A DNA stretch of 64,000 bases from assembly GCF_014203155.1 (NCBI RefSeq), contig NZ_JACHIK010000016.1, positions 44,663-108,662 of the forward strand. The letters are read 5' to 3'. The stretch is from Shinella fusca. GTDB lineage: Bacteria; Pseudomonadota; Alphaproteobacteria; Rhizobiales; Rhizobiaceae. The notes beneath the pieces were generated by a model. That model was not told the DNA's origin and did not search any database. It saw only the letters and a program-made list of their open reading frames with translations. Position numbers and translations under genes: made by a program. Below are positions 54,460 to 63,227 of this stretch, piece by piece. Numbering within the stretch: the first letter of the stretch is position 1; every line of letters starts with the position of its first letter.

Positions 54460-54488
54460 TTGACTTCACGGGCTGGACCGGCTAATGC
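54460..54488 (+). promoter_or_regulatory. Candidate sigma-70-type promoter for hpf
   Basis: TTGACT and TAATGC are separated by 17 bp, giving a good housekeeping promoter shape about 160 bp upstream of the hpf start and after the rpoN hairpin. It would let hpf-ptsN be transcribed separately from rpoN. Confidence 0.5.
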
Positions 54489-54648
54489 GCGCCCCAATTC
54501 CGAAGGGAAGACAGGCCGGAATTCCAGGGATATCCCCGCTTTTCTCTATCGTGCAGCGCACAAGAGGGCGGCTCATGTGAAACGCTTGGAACGCGGATGA
54601 GGTTGGCATAGACTGTTGCACGCAAATCACGAAAGAGAGGTAACCTCC

Positions 54649-55224
54649 ATGAGTGTGCGTGTATCCGGTAAACATATGGAAATCGGCGACAGTTTCCGCC
54701 AGCGCATTGAAGAGCAGGTGGAAGAGGCCGTAACCAAATATTTCGACGGAGGATATTCGAGCCAGGTCACCGTGGAAAAAGCGGGATCGCGGTACAGCGC
54801 GGACTGCAAGATCCATCTCGATACGGGCATGGCCTTGCAGGCGAACGGCGAAGCAAACGATCCGCTGGCATCCTTCCAGGCTGCCGCGGAGCGGATCGAG
54901 AAGCGCCTGCGCCGGTACAAGCGCAAACTCAAGGCACACCACAACGGCAACGGCTATGACGGCTTTGCGGAAGTGGCCTACACGGTGATGGATTCGGTCC
55001 CCGACGAAGACGAAGAGCTTCCCGAGGACTACGCACCGACCATCGTTGCGGAAAGCACGAAGAAACTTCGGACCATGTCTGTTGCAAGCGCCGTCATGGC
55101 GCTCGACATGACGGACGAGCCGGTTCTTCTCTTCCGCAGCAGCGGCTCGGAGCAGCTCAATATCGTCTACCGACGCAACGACGGAAATATTGGCTGGATA
55201 GACGCAGCCAGTATCAAAGGCTGA
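54649..55224 (+). CDS. hpf: Ribosome hibernation promoting factor, long form
   Basis: A 191-residue protein that dimerises and silences 70S ribosomes in starved cells. The N-terminal RaiA/S30AE domain (VRVSGKHMEIGDSFRQRIEE, about 1-105) is joined by an acidic linker (SVPDEDEELPEDYAP) to the C-terminal dimerisation domain (LDMTDEPVLLFRSSGSEQLN, VYRRNDGNIGWID), so it is the long type. The ATG at 54649 has GAGAGG upstream. It follows rpoN and precedes ptsN, as in most proteobacteria, linking nitrogen control with stationary-phase behaviour. Confidence 0.94.
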   Translation: MSVRVSGKHMEIGDSFRQRIEEQVEEAVTKYFDGGYSSQVTVEKAGSRYSADCKIHLDTGMALQANGEANDPLASFQAAAERIEKRLRRYKRKLKAHHNGNGYDGFAEVAYTVMDSVPDEDEELPEDYAPTIVAESTKKLRTMSVASAVMALDMTDEPVLLFRSSGSEQLNIVYRRNDGNIGWIDAASIKG

Positions 55225-55296
55225 GTGACGGGAGCGTGGTGCCGGGACGGGCACCACGCCTCTTCAAACCCTTCACCCGGCGACGAGGACAAAAGC

Positions 55297-55761
55297 ATGG
55301 CATTGGCAGGTTTGCTGCAGCAGAGTGCGATTATTCCGGCGATGAAGGCCAATTCCAAGAAGCAGCTGCTTCAGGAACTGGCAGCGAAAGCGGCAAAGAT
55401 CACGGGGCTTCCCGAACGAGAGATCTTCGACGTCATCCTTCAGCGTGAACGGCTCGGCTCGACCGGCGTGGGCAATGGCATCGCCATCCCGCACGGCAAG
55501 CTGAAGGCGCTCACGCAGATCACCGGCCTTTTCGCAAGACTCGAGACCCCCGTGGACTTCGAGGCACTGGACGACCAGCCGGTCGACCTCGTCTTCCTAC
55601 TCCTGGCCCCGGAAGGGGCCGGCGCAGATCATCTGAAGGCCCTTTCGCGCATTGCGCGCGTGCTGCGCGACCCCGCAATGGTCGCAAAGCTGCGCGCTTC
55701 CGACAGCGAAAGCGCCATCTACGCCTGCCTCAGCGAAGAGCACGCATCCAACGCCGCCTGA
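55297..55761 (+). CDS. ptsN: PTS IIA-like nitrogen regulatory protein (EIIA-Ntr)
   Basis: A 154-residue EIIA domain of the nitrogen phosphotransferase system. It receives phosphate from PtsO on a His in GVGNGIAIPHGKL. It has the usual ALAGLLQQSAI start and the closing AKLRASDSESAIYACLSEE. It regulates potassium transport and other targets in rhizobia rather than importing sugar. The frame is open upstream to 55225; the ATG at 55297 fits homologues. It is downstream of hpf by 72 bp, with a bidirectional terminator after it. Confidence 0.94.
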   Translation: MALAGLLQQSAIIPAMKANSKKQLLQELAAKAAKITGLPEREIFDVILQRERLGSTGVGNGIAIPHGKLKALTQITGLFARLETPVDFEALDDQPVDLVFLLLAPEGAGADHLKALSRIARVLRDPAMVAKLRASDSESAIYACLSEEHASNAA

Positions 55762-55781
55762 GGCACTTCAAGCCCACATGA

Positions 55782-55814
55782 AAAAGCCGGCGGCCCCATG
55801 GACCGCCGGCTTTT
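55782..55814. terminator. Bidirectional terminator between ptsN and grpE
   Basis: A 12-bp perfect stem AAAAGCCGGCGG / CCGCCGGCTTTT with a 9-nt loop. The flanking A and T runs make it usable from both strands for the convergent ptsN and grpE. Confidence 0.9.
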
Positions 55815-55835
55815 CCTTGCTCTGTTGCCTGGGGG

Positions 55836-56456
55836 TCAGGCCTGTGCGGCGTTCGGTTCGCCGGCGGGAGCCTTGGGGCCGCCCTTGGCGACGCCGACCA
55901 TGGCCGGGCGCAGGACGCGGTCGCCGATGACGTAGCCGGCCTGCACGACCTGGACGACCGTGCCGCTGGGAACGTCCGGGTTGGGGACTTCGAATATGGC
56001 CTGGTGGAAGTGCGGGTCGAACTTCTCGCCGATCGGGTCGAGCTTGCGCACGCCGTGGCGCTCGAGGGAGGCGAGCATCGAGCGCTCGGTCATCTCCACG
56101 CCCTCGGCGAGCGCCTTGAGGCCCGCTTCGCCGGCTTCCAGCGCTTCGGCCGGGATGGCCTCCAGCGCGCGGTTCAGGTTGTCGGACACGGCCAGCATGT
56201 CGCGCGCGAAGGAGGCGACGGAGTAGGACTTCGCGTCCTTCACGTCGCGCTCGGTGCGCCGGCGCAGGTTGTCCATTTCCGCGGCGAGCCGCAGGTACTT
56301 GTCCCTGAGGTCGGCATTTTCCGCGCGCAGCGCCTCGATCGGGTCCGGCTCGGCCGGGGCCTCGACGCCGGCTGCGTCCTCGGGGGCGGATGCTTCCGCG
56401 GCGAAGTCCTTTTCCGCCGCTTCGTCAGGTCCGTGTTTCTTGGTCTCGTCGGTCAT
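55836..56456 (-). CDS. grpE: Nucleotide exchange factor GrpE
   Basis: Co-chaperone that releases ADP from DnaK. The 206-residue product has an acidic N-terminal extension ([20 protein letters not shown]). A long coiled coil ([20 protein letters not shown]) and the [13 protein letters not shown] segment follow, then the beta-wing domain ([40 protein letters not shown]). A short alternative C-terminus ([10 protein letters not shown]) ends the protein. The ATG at 56456 (MTDETKK) is chosen over the longer frame. It is downstream of hrcA with an intervening terminator and a candidate heat-shock promoter. Confidence 0.95.
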   Translation of the reverse strand: MTDETKKHGPDEAAEKDFAAEASAPEDAAGVEAPAEPDPIEALRAENADLRDKYLRLAAEMDNLRRRTERDVKDAKSYSVASFARDMLAVSDNLNRALEAIPAEALEAGEAGLKALAEGVEMTERSMLASLERHGVRKLDPIGEKFDPHFHQAIFEVPNPDVPSGTVVQVVQAGYVIGDRVLRPAMVGVAKGGPKAPAGEPNAAQA

Positions 56457-56494
56457 GACGTACTCCGAATTGCATTTTCTGGTGTTTGGGCCCG

Positions 56495-56523
56495 ATATCG
56501 AGCTTTGGTCCTGAAAAATCAAG
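56495..56523 (-). promoter_or_regulatory. Candidate RpoH-type promoter for grpE
   Basis: On the minus strand CTTGAT and CGATAT are 17 bp apart, about 40 bp upstream of the grpE start. This resembles the alphaproteobacterial sigma-32 pattern (CTTGAA, then CYATNT), though neither box is perfect. It overlaps the T-tract side of the hrcA terminator. Confidence 0.35.
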
Positions 56524-56545
56524 GGCCGGCAACCGGATTGCCGGC
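56513..56545 (-). terminator. Intrinsic terminator of hrcA
   Basis: On the minus strand GCCGGCAA pairs with TTGCCGGC around a 5-nt loop, starting one base after the hrcA stop. It is followed by a short GC-rich gap and five T. The stem is strong but the T-run is displaced by several bases. Confidence 0.65.
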
Positions 56546-56546
56546 T

Positions 56547-57629
56547 TCAGCGCGAAAGCCGGGTCATCAACTGCGCCGTATAGTCCACCATGGGCACGAT
56601 ACGCGAATAGTTGAGCCGCGTCGGCCCGATGACGCCGACCGCGCCGACGATCTTCTCGTCGCTGTCCCTGTAGGGCGCGACGATGAGCGAGGAGCCGGAG
56701 AGCGAGAAGAGCTTGTTCTCCGAGCCGATGAAGATGCGCACGCCGGGGCCCGTCTCGGCAAGGTTCAGGAGCTCGATCAGGCTGTCCTTGCGCTCGAGGT
56801 CGTCGAAGAGCATGCGCAGGCGGTCGATATCCTCCGCGCCGGCAAGCCCTTCGAGGAGGTTCGCCCGGCCGCGCACGATGAGGCGCGTCGGCTTGCCCTC
56901 GTCGAAGCCGCCGGACCAGACCGCAAGGCCGCGCTCGACGAGGTCCTGCGAGAGCCTGTCCAGTTCGTGGCTGATCTCGCCGCGCAGGCGCTCGAGCTGG
57001 GAGCGCGCCTCCACGAGCGTATTGCCCGAAAGATGGGCGTTGAGGAAATTGGCGGCCTCGGTGAGCTGCGAGCCCGTGACGCCCGCCGGCAGATCGATGA
57101 TGCGGTTTTCCACCTGGTCGTGGTCGCCGACCAGCACGACGAGCGCCTTGGTCGGCTCCAGGCGGATGAACTCGACATGCTTGAGGACGGCGTCGTTCTT
57201 CGACGTGATGACGAGGCCGGCGCCGCGCGACATGCCGGAAAGGGCCTGGCTCGCCTCGTTCATCATGGTCTCGACGGCCGCGTGCTTCTGGCCGTGCGGG
57301 CGCATGTGGCGCTCGATGGAGGCGCGGTCCTCCGCCGAGATGTTGCCGACCTGCATAAAGGCATCGACGAAGAAGCGCAGGCCGAGCTGCGTCGGCAGCC
57401 GGCCGGCGCTGACATGGGGCGAATAGATGAGGCCGAGTTCCTCCAGGTCGCTCATCACGTTGCGCACGGAGGCGGGCGAGAGCGACATGGGCAGGATGCG
57501 CGACAGGTTGCGCGAGCCGAGCGGCTCGCCGCTTTCCAGATAGCTTTCCACGATGCGGCGGAAAATCTCGCCCGACCGCTCGTCGAGCGCCGCAAGACTG
57601 TCAGGACCCGGAGATCTCTTCAAAACCAT
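56547..57629 (-). CDS. hrcA: Heat-inducible transcription repressor HrcA
   Basis: A 360-residue repressor that binds CIRCE operators and is released when GroEL is titrated. The N-terminal winged helix is GEIFRRIVESYLESGEPLGS with SPASVRNVMSDLEELGLIYS. A GAF-like domain follows, and the C-terminal domain has VGAVGVIGPTRLNYSRIVP, the family's best-conserved segment. It is divergent from rph. I found no CIRCE palindrome in the shared interval, as expected where HrcA mainly controls groESL elsewhere. grpE follows. Confidence 0.95.
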   Translation of the reverse strand: MVLKRSPGPDSLAALDERSGEIFRRIVESYLESGEPLGSRNLSRILPMSLSPASVRNVMSDLEELGLIYSPHVSAGRLPTQLGLRFFVDAFMQVGNISAEDRASIERHMRPHGQKHAAVETMMNEASQALSGMSRGAGLVITSKNDAVLKHVEFIRLEPTKALVVLVGDHDQVENRIIDLPAGVTGSQLTEAANFLNAHLSGNTLVEARSQLERLRGEISHELDRLSQDLVERGLAVWSGGFDEGKPTRLIVRGRANLLEGLAGAEDIDRLRMLFDDLERKDSLIELLNLAETGPGVRIFIGSENKLFSLSGSSLIVAPYRDSDEKIVGAVGVIGPTRLNYSRIVPMVDYTAQLMTRLSR

Positions 57630-57781
57630 CCTCGAACCGCAACGCTGTTATCCTCAAGGATATATAGTGGCTTCACGGGGGCCGCGCAAAACGGATTTTC
57701 CATCCCCCGCCCCCGGGACCATTCCCTCGCCGGGCGAAACGGTCTAAAGCACTCCCCACCTATTTGAACGAGGAGTTCGCG

Positions 57782-58498
57782 ATGCGGCCGTCCGGCAGAA
57801 AAACCGATCAGATGCGCAAGGTTTCCTTCGAGCGCAACATTTCCAAGCATGCCGAGGGATCCTGTCTCGTCAAGTTCGGCGACACGCATGTGCTCGTGAC
57901 CGCCAGCCTTGAGGACAAGACGCCGCCGTGGCTGCGCAACAGCGGCAAGGGCTGGGTGACGGCCGAATACGGCATGCTGCCGCGCGCCACCGGCGACCGC
58001 ATGAAACGCGAGGCCGCGAGCGGCAAGCAGGGCGGCCGCACGCAGGAAATCCAGCGCCTCATCGGCCGGTCGCTGCGCGCCGTCGTCGATCTCGAAGCGC
58101 TCGGCGAGCGCCAGATCACCGTCGACTGCGACGTCATCCAGGCCGACGGCGGCACGCGCACGGCCTCCATCACCGGCGCCTGGATCGCGCTCCACGACTG
58201 CCTGAAGTGGATGGAAGCCCGCTCCATGATCAAGGTGGAGAAAGTGCTGAAGGACCATGTCGCCGCCATTTCCTGCGGCATCTTCGCCGCCCAGTCGGTG
58301 ATCGACCTCGACTATCTGGAAGATTCCGCCGCCGAGACCGACGCCAACTTCGTCATGACCGGCTCGGGCGGCATCGTCGAAATCCAGGGCACCGCGGAGG
58401 GCAAGCCGTTCACGGAGGAAGAATTTACCGGCCTCCTGGCGCTCGCCCGCGCCGGCATCGCCGACCTCGTCGCCCTGCAGAAGCAGGCCGTCGCCTGA
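57782..58498 (+). CDS. rph: Ribonuclease PH
   Basis: Phosphate-dependent 3'-exoribonuclease that trims tRNA 3' ends. The 238-residue product starts [17 protein letters not shown] and has the [19 protein letters not shown] and [17 protein letters not shown] blocks. The catalytic-site stretch [20 protein letters not shown] and [18 protein letters not shown] near the end are intact. A GAGGAG site precedes the ATG at 57782. It opens the plus-strand cluster rph-VOC-rdgB-hemW, divergent from hrcA. Confidence 0.96.
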   Translation: MRPSGRKTDQMRKVSFERNISKHAEGSCLVKFGDTHVLVTASLEDKTPPWLRNSGKGWVTAEYGMLPRATGDRMKREAASGKQGGRTQEIQRLIGRSLRAVVDLEALGERQITVDCDVIQADGGTRTASITGAWIALHDCLKWMEARSMIKVEKVLKDHVAAISCGIFAAQSVIDLDYLEDSAAETDANFVMTGSGGIVEIQGTAEGKPFTEEEFTGLLALARAGIADLVALQKQAVA

Positions 58499-58512
58499 GA
58501 CAAGGCCATCCC

Positions 58513-58929
58513 ATGACCGCCGCGATCGAAGGCATTCTGGAAACCGCGCTCTATGCGGAGGACCTCGACGCGGCGGAAGCCTTCTACGGCGGCATTCTCG
58601 GGCTCGAAAGGATCACGCGGCAGAAGGACCGCCACGTCTTCTTCCGCTGCGGGGCGGGCGTTCTCCTGATCTTCAACCCCCGGGAAACGGTCCATCCCCC
58701 GCCGCCCGAGGCCTTTCCCGTGCCGGTGCACGGGGCCAGCGGACCGGGTCATGCCTGTTTCCGCGTTGCCGGTCCCGCGCTTGATTTCTGGGTGAAAAAG
58801 CTCGAAGAAGCCGGCATCGCCATCGAGGCGGACTTCCGCTGGCCGAACGGCGCCCGCTCCATCTACTTCCGCGATCCCGCCGGCAACAGCCTCGAATGCG
58901 CCGAGCCGGGCCTGTGGAACATCGCTTGA
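58513..58929 (+). CDS. VOC (glyoxalase/bleomycin resistance) family protein
   Basis: A 138-residue vicinal-oxygen-chelate protein of two beta-alpha-beta-beta-beta units. Visible elements are [20 protein letters not shown] at the start, [10 protein letters not shown], then [10 protein letters not shown] and [18 protein letters not shown] at the end, with His and Glu at typical metal positions. The activity (isomerase, dioxygenase or antibiotic binding) cannot be told. It sits 14 bp after rph and 8 bp before rdgB, so it is co-expressed with them. In rhizobia this small gene is commonly found between rph and rdgB as far as I recall. Confidence 0.85.
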   Translation: MTAAIEGILETALYAEDLDAAEAFYGGILGLERITRQKDRHVFFRCGAGVLLIFNPRETVHPPPPEAFPVPVHGASGPGHACFRVAGPALDFWVKKLEEAGIAIEADFRWPNGARSIYFRDPAGNSLECAEPGLWNIA

Positions 58930-58937
58930 GGATACCC

Positions 58938-59582
58938 ATGCGCAAGCTCGATACCAAGACGATCGTCGTCGCCAGCCACAATGCCGGGAAGATCCGCGAG
59001 ATCGAGGACCTGATCGGCCCCTTCGGCTTTTCCGCGAAATCCGCCGCCGCGCTGAACTTCGAGGAGCCGGACGAGACCGGCACGACCTTCGAGGAGAACG
59101 CGACGATCAAGGCGCTCGCCTCGGCGAAGGCCTCGGGCCTGCCCGCCCTTTCGGACGATTCCGGCATCGTCATCGATGCGCTGGGCGGCGCGCCCGGCGT
59201 CTATACCGCCAACTGGGCGGAGACGGCGGACGGCACGCGCGATTTCGCCATGGCCATGGAGAAGGTGGAAAAGGCGCTTGCCGAAAGGGGCGCGACGGAG
59301 ACCAGGGACCGTACCGCCCGCTTCGTCTCCGTGCTCTGCCTTGCCTGGCCGGACGGCCATACCGAGCTCTTCCGCGGCGAGGTCGAAGGCCATGTCGTCT
59401 GGCCGCCGCGCGGGGACAGGGGTTTCGGCTACGACCCGGTGTTCCAGCCGGAAGGCTACGAGACGACCTTCGGCGAGATGAGCGCAGAGGAAAAGCACGG
59501 CTGGAAGCCCGGCGATGCGAGTGCGCTCTCGCACCGCGCCCGCGCCTTCAAGCTCTTCGTCGAAACCTGCCTGAAGGCCTGA
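58938..59582 (+). CDS. rdgB: RdgB/HAM1-family non-canonical purine NTP pyrophosphatase
   Basis: Hydrolyses dITP, XTP and ITP to monophosphates, keeping deaminated purines out of DNA. The 214-residue product has [58 protein letters not shown] and [13 protein letters not shown], then LSHRARAF, all standard blocks. The ATG at 58938 (MRKLDTK) is preferred over the longer frame from 58896. It is followed by hemW after six bases. Confidence 0.96.
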   Translation: MRKLDTKTIVVASHNAGKIREIEDLIGPFGFSAKSAAALNFEEPDETGTTFEENATIKALASAKASGLPALSDDSGIVIDALGGAPGVYTANWAETADGTRDFAMAMEKVEKALAERGATETRDRTARFVSVLCLAWPDGHTELFRGEVEGHVVWPPRGDRGFGYDPVFQPEGYETTFGEMSAEEKHGWKPGDASALSHRARAFKLFVETCLKA

Positions 59583-59588
59583 CGCACG

Positions 59589-60782
59589 ATGACGGCGGTG
59601 CCCTACGACATGAGGCAGAACCCGGGAACGGATGTGTTCGATCCCGGCTTCGGCATCTATGTGCACTGGCCCTTCTGTGCCGCCAAATGCCCCTATTGCG
59701 ACTTCAACAGCCATGTGCGCCACCAGCCGGTGGACCAGCCGCGCTTCGTGCAGGCCTTCCTGAAGGAGATGGCGGCGATGCGCCGCCTCACCGGCTCGCG
59801 CTCCGTCACCAGCATCTTCATGGGCGGCGGCACGCCCTCGCTGATGGCGCCGGAGACGGTGGATGCGATCCTTAACGGCATCGCCCGCCACTGGCATGTG
59901 CCGGACGGCATCGAGATCACCATGGAGGCGAATCCCTCCAGCGTCGAGGCGGAGCGCTTCCGCGGCTACCGCGCGGCCGGCGTCAACCGCGTCTCGCTCG
60001 GCGTGCAGGCGCTGAACGACCGGGATCTCAAATTCCTCGGCCGCCTGCATGACGTCGCCGACGCGCTGAAGGCGATCCGGCTTGCCCGCGACATCTTCCC
60101 GCGCATGTCCTTCGACCTCATCTATGCCCGGCCGAACCAGACGGTGGAGGAATGGGACCGCGAGCTGAGGGAAGCCGTCTCCTACGCCGTCGACCATCTC
60201 TCGCTCTACCAGCTCACCATCGAGGAGGGCACGCCCTTCTACGGCCTCCACAAGGCCGGCAAGCTGGTGGTGCCGGACGGCGAGCAGTCCGCCGTGCTCT
60301 ACGAGGCGACGCAGGAGATCACCGAGCGCGAGGGCATGCCCGCCTACGAGGTCTCCAACCATGCCCGGCCCGGCGCAGAAAGCCGGCACAACCTCACCTA
60401 CTGGCGCTATGGCGACTATGTCGGCATCGGCCCCGGCGCGCACGGGCGCCTGACGACCGGCGGCGCGAAGATCGCCACCGCCACGGAACGGCGGCCGGAG
60501 GGCTGGCTGGAGCTCGTCGAGGCCGGCGGACACGGCATGGTCGACCAGGAGCTCCTGGAGCGCGAGGCGCAGGCCGACGAACTGCTGCTGATGGGCCTTC
60601 GCCTCAAGGAGGGCATCGACCTTGCCCGCTGGCAGACCCTTTCCGGCCGCGACCCGGACCCGGAGCGCGAACGCTTCCTCATCGAGCACGGCTTCATCGA
60701 GCGCCTCGGCAATTCACGCCTGCGCTGCACCCCGGCCGGCATGCTGATCCTCGATGCGGTGGTGGCGGATCTGGCTTGCTGA
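59589..60782 (+). CDS. hemW: Radical-SAM haem chaperone HemW (coproporphyrinogen III oxidase-like)
   Basis: A 397-residue radical-SAM protein. The cluster motif is HWPFCAAKCPYCDFNSHV (CxxxCxxC). FMGGGTPSL, ITMEANPSSVE and GVQALNDRDLKFLGRLH follow. A C-terminal HemW domain (EADELLLMGLRLKEGIDLA-like, near residue 330) and the final LRCTPAGMLILDAV complete it. It is often annotated hemN, but the short form lacking the long N-terminal extension and the position after rdgB match HemW, which delivers haem rather than oxidising coproporphyrinogen. It ends the rph-rdgB-hemW unit. Confidence 0.92.
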   Translation: MTAVPYDMRQNPGTDVFDPGFGIYVHWPFCAAKCPYCDFNSHVRHQPVDQPRFVQAFLKEMAAMRRLTGSRSVTSIFMGGGTPSLMAPETVDAILNGIARHWHVPDGIEITMEANPSSVEAERFRGYRAAGVNRVSLGVQALNDRDLKFLGRLHDVADALKAIRLARDIFPRMSFDLIYARPNQTVEEWDRELREAVSYAVDHLSLYQLTIEEGTPFYGLHKAGKLVVPDGEQSAVLYEATQEITEREGMPAYEVSNHARPGAESRHNLTYWRYGDYVGIGPGAHGRLTTGGAKIATATERRPEGWLELVEAGGHGMVDQELLEREAQADELLLMGLRLKEGIDLARWQTLSGRDPDPERERFLIEHGFIERLGNSRLRCTPAGMLILDAVVADLAC

Positions 60783-60829
60783 GGCCTGGCGCCGCAGTTT
60801 TGAAGACGAACATCACCCCCATGCACCGC

Positions 60830-60918
60830 CGTCATCCTCGGGCTTGACCCGAGGATCCACGTCCCATGGCAAGACGTCACTTGCGGCATGGATGCTCGGG
60901 TCAAGCCCGAGCATGACG
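60830..60918. repeat. Intergenic palindromic repeat with two hairpins
   Basis: The left half CGTCATCCTCGGGCTTGACC (continuing to CGAGGATCCA) and the right half TGGATGCTCGGGTCAAGCCC (continuing to GAGCATGACG) are inverted copies around about 29 nt. Each half is also a local hairpin. The two halves differ at two positions that change together and keep each local stem paired. The same end sequences occur at 22653-22826. Confidence 0.9.
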
Positions 60919-60972
60919 GAGGAGAGGGTAGCGGCGTCGGAGAGGTTGCAGCAATCCATTCGCCCCAGACTG

Positions 60973-60996
60973 AAAAAGGGGCCTTCCGGCCCCTTT
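60973..60996 (-). terminator. Intrinsic terminator of dnaA
   Basis: On the minus strand AAAGGGGCC pairs with GGCCCCTTT around a 4-nt loop (GGAA), followed by TT. It lies a few bases after the dnaA stop codon. Confidence 0.85.
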
Positions 60997-60999
60997 CCT

Positions 61000-62550
61000 C
61001 TATTCGTTGATCAAACGCTTCAGAAGCTCGATCTCGTGGCTGAGCTTGGTGTCACCCGAAATCAGTTCCTCGATCTTGCGCACGGCGTGCAGCACGGTCG
61101 TGTGGTCACGTCCGCCGAAGCGGCGGCCGATCTCGGGGAAGGAGCGTGGCGTCAGGGTCTTCGACAGGTACATGGCGATCTGGCGCGGCTTGACGATGAC
61201 GCGGGTGCGGCGGTTGGAGACGAGCTCCTGGCGCGAGACGTTGTAGTGCTTGGCAACGACGCGCTGGATGTCCTCGATGCGCACGCGGCGCGGCTCGCCG
61301 GCGGCGACCAGATGGCCGAGCAGTTCGTCGACGCGCTCGATCGTCAGGTTCGGCTCGAAGGAGCGGCGGAAGAGGAGCTGGTTGAAGGCGCCCTCCAGCT
61401 CGCGGCCGCTGGCCGTGATGTTGCGCGCGACGTGGCTGAGGATCTCGACCGGGATATCGAGCGAGCCGTCTTCCTGCTGGGCGGCCGCAAGGCGGCGCTT
61501 GAGGATTTCGAGGCGCATCTCGTAGTCGGGCGCTTCCATCTCGATGGCGACGCCCCCCTGGAGGCGCGAGCGCACGCGCGGGTCGAGCGATTCCAGCTCC
61601 CAGGGCGCACGGTCGGCGGCAACGACCACCTGCCGGGCGGAATCGAGCAGCATGTTCAGGAGATGGCAGAACTCGTTCTGGATCGAGTTGCCCTGCAGGA
61701 ACTGCATGTCGTCGATGATCAGGAGGTCGATGTTGCGCAGCGTCTCCTTGAGGGAAAGCGCATCGTTGTCGCGGATGGCGGTGGCGAAGCGCCACATGAA
61801 GTATTCGGCCGTCAGGTAGACGACGCGCGGGTTGCGGGCGCTCGAAAGGGCGCCGAGCGCGATCGCCTGCAGGAGATGCGTCTTGCCGAGGCCGACGCTG
61901 GAATGGACGAAGAGCGGGTTGAAGCGCACGGCACCGGCGCCGGCTTCCGCGATGGTGCGGGCGGCGGCGAGCGCCACGCGGTTCGACGTGCCCTCGACGA
62001 AGGCGTCGAACGTGTAGCGCGGGTCGAGCGGCGAGCCGAAGAGCGGGCCGGACTGGACGCGCGGCTGGGCGGCGGGCGTCACCGAGGCGGCGGCGCTTGC
62101 GACGGGCTGCGGGCCGCCTGCCGCACGGCGCGGCTGGGCCTGCGGGGCCGGTTCGGCGGAGACCGCCTCGTCGGCGGAGCCGATGCGGGTGCCGCGGGTA
62201 GCGGTGCGCACCAGGATCTCGACCTTGAGGATTTCCGCGTCTTCCTGCTGGAAGAGGCTGGTGATGAGGTCGAGGTAACGGTTGTTGATCCAGGACTTCA
62301 GAAAGGTCGTCGGCACCGAAAGGCGCACGACGCTCTTGGAGACGGAATGAAGCTTCAGCCGGCCGAACCAGCTCGCGAAGACGTCCGGGCCGACCTGCGC
62401 CTTCAGGCGCGCACTGACCCGTTCGAAAAGCGCGTCCTGCTTCATCTCCGATGGAACCCCCGCCGCCTGTGCCCCTTCTTGCGGGAGCGCCTTTACTGCA
62501 TTTTCCCCGTTTGCGAATGCACCAGCCGCTCTGGCCGTATTCATCTGCAT
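61000..62550 (-). CDS. dnaA: Chromosomal replication initiator protein DnaA
   Basis: Binds and melts the replication origin with ATP. About 516 residues from the ATG at 62550, chosen for an AGGCGG site four bases upstream; ATG 62565 and ATG 62445 are alternatives. Domain I ([40 protein letters not shown]) is followed by an Ala/Pro/Gln linker (domain II). The AAA+ domain has [14 protein letters not shown] and [12 protein letters not shown]. Domain IV carries the DNA-binding helix signature ([20 protein letters not shown]). rpsT lies upstream across about 870 bp, the usual dnaA-rpsT neighbourhood of rhizobia. Confidence 0.95.
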   Translation of the reverse strand: MQMNTARAAGAFANGENAVKALPQEGAQAAGVPSEMKQDALFERVSARLKAQVGPDVFASWFGRLKLHSVSKSVVRLSVPTTFLKSWINNRYLDLITSLFQQEDAEILKVEILVRTATRGTRIGSADEAVSAEPAPQAQPRRAAGGPQPVASAAASVTPAAQPRVQSGPLFGSPLDPRYTFDAFVEGTSNRVALAAARTIAEAGAGAVRFNPLFVHSSVGLGKTHLLQAIALGALSSARNPRVVYLTAEYFMWRFATAIRDNDALSLKETLRNIDLLIIDDMQFLQGNSIQNEFCHLLNMLLDSARQVVVAADRAPWELESLDPRVRSRLQGGVAIEMEAPDYEMRLEILKRRLAAAQQEDGSLDIPVEILSHVARNITASGRELEGAFNQLLFRRSFEPNLTIERVDELLGHLVAAGEPRRVRIEDIQRVVAKHYNVSRQELVSNRRTRVIVKPRQIAMYLSKTLTPRSFPEIGRRFGGRDHTTVLHAVRKIEELISGDTKLSHEIELLKRLINE

Positions 62551-63084
62551 CTTGCCGCCTTTCATGCTTCCTTCGCCACGTCGGCATTCCTGCCGGCGCC
62601 TTTCATGTTTGCCATCCCCCGGCCGTGCCGAGCCATCGCCCGGTCCGGGATCTGGGTGCCCCGATCCCACCGGCCCCCTACCTCCGGTGCGATCCTTTTC
62701 CCAAACACAATTCGGTCCCGCCGATCCGGCATCATACCCGATCACGCGTTTCCGTCTGTGGCCGCGCCACTCGCTCTCCTCGTCGAGCGCGGGCGGGCAT
62801 GCTCCTCTCATCGGGCCATTCCCATGGCCGCAACCGGCGCAACCGATAGTCGCAAAAACACTTACCAGAATGCCGGGAGGCATCTGGGGCAAGCGTTGCC
62901 GGTTTGATGATTTTACGAAGCGGAGCCGCCTCGTCACAGGGAACGAACAACCACCGCTGCCTATACGAGACAGTCTTGTCGGCAGTCGTTTTCAGGCTGT
63001 GTCCGTGCCCCCTGTGGAAAGCATTTAGGCAGGATCAGCCACCAAGATCAATCACGAATTTTACGCAAAATTAAGGGGCGGGCG

Positions 63085-63114
63085 TTGACTCGGAAGACCG
63101 TTTTTGACTCGGAA
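63085..63114. repeat. Tandem 11-bp direct repeat upstream of dnaA
   Basis: TTGACTCGGAA occurs at 63085-63095 and 63104-63114, a 19-bp period (close to two helical turns). A partial third copy, TTGACTCAAAA, is at 63208-63218. Each copy contains a GANTC site. Confidence 0.85.
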
Positions 63115-63214
63115 TCGCCCCCTCGGGGGAGAATCCGTTAGGAATCAATGGCTTTGTTTTCGGGTTGTTTTCGGGACCGTCGGAAAACGAAAAAAATAAA
63201 AATTCGCTTGACTC
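63087..63214. promoter_or_regulatory. Cluster of six GANTC (CcrM methylation) sites
   Basis: GANTC pentamers start at 63087, 63106, 63112, 63131, 63142 and 63210: six in 128 bp, where one per 256 bp or fewer is expected by chance. CcrM methylates this sequence in Rhizobiales, and in Caulobacter such sites time dnaA transcription. Confidence 0.8.
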
Positions 63215-63227
63215 AAAATGCTGTCAA
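63199..63227 (-). promoter_or_regulatory. Candidate dnaA promoter
   Basis: On the minus strand TTGACA is followed after 17 bp by AATTTT, facing dnaA. The -10 box is poor, but the AT-rich context and the perfect-looking -35 are suggestive. A GANTC site lies inside the spacer. The distance to the dnaA start is about 650 bp. Confidence 0.4.

Noticed and set aside
54603..54620. Sigma-54-like -24/-12 pair (TTGGCA ... TTGCA) just before hpf
   Set aside because: The distance between the GG and GC elements is 11 bp, one longer than the strict 10 required by sigma-54. It is tempting because rpoN is the neighbour, but the spacing argues against function.
57630..57781. CIRCE operator between hrcA and rph
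   Set aside because: A partial match to the left arm (GCACTC, near 57749) has no GAGTGC partner at the right distance.
63012..63022. DnaA-box-like sequence (CTTTCCACA on the minus strand) upstream of dnaA
   Set aside because: Two mismatches to TTATNCACA and no second box nearby, so I do not call an autoregulatory site or an origin.
62552..63028. A 158-codon plus-strand frame upstream of dnaA
   Set aside because: Pro/Ser/Arg-rich, no Shine-Dalgarno or homology that I can see, and no neighbours on that strand; better explained as GC-driven openness.
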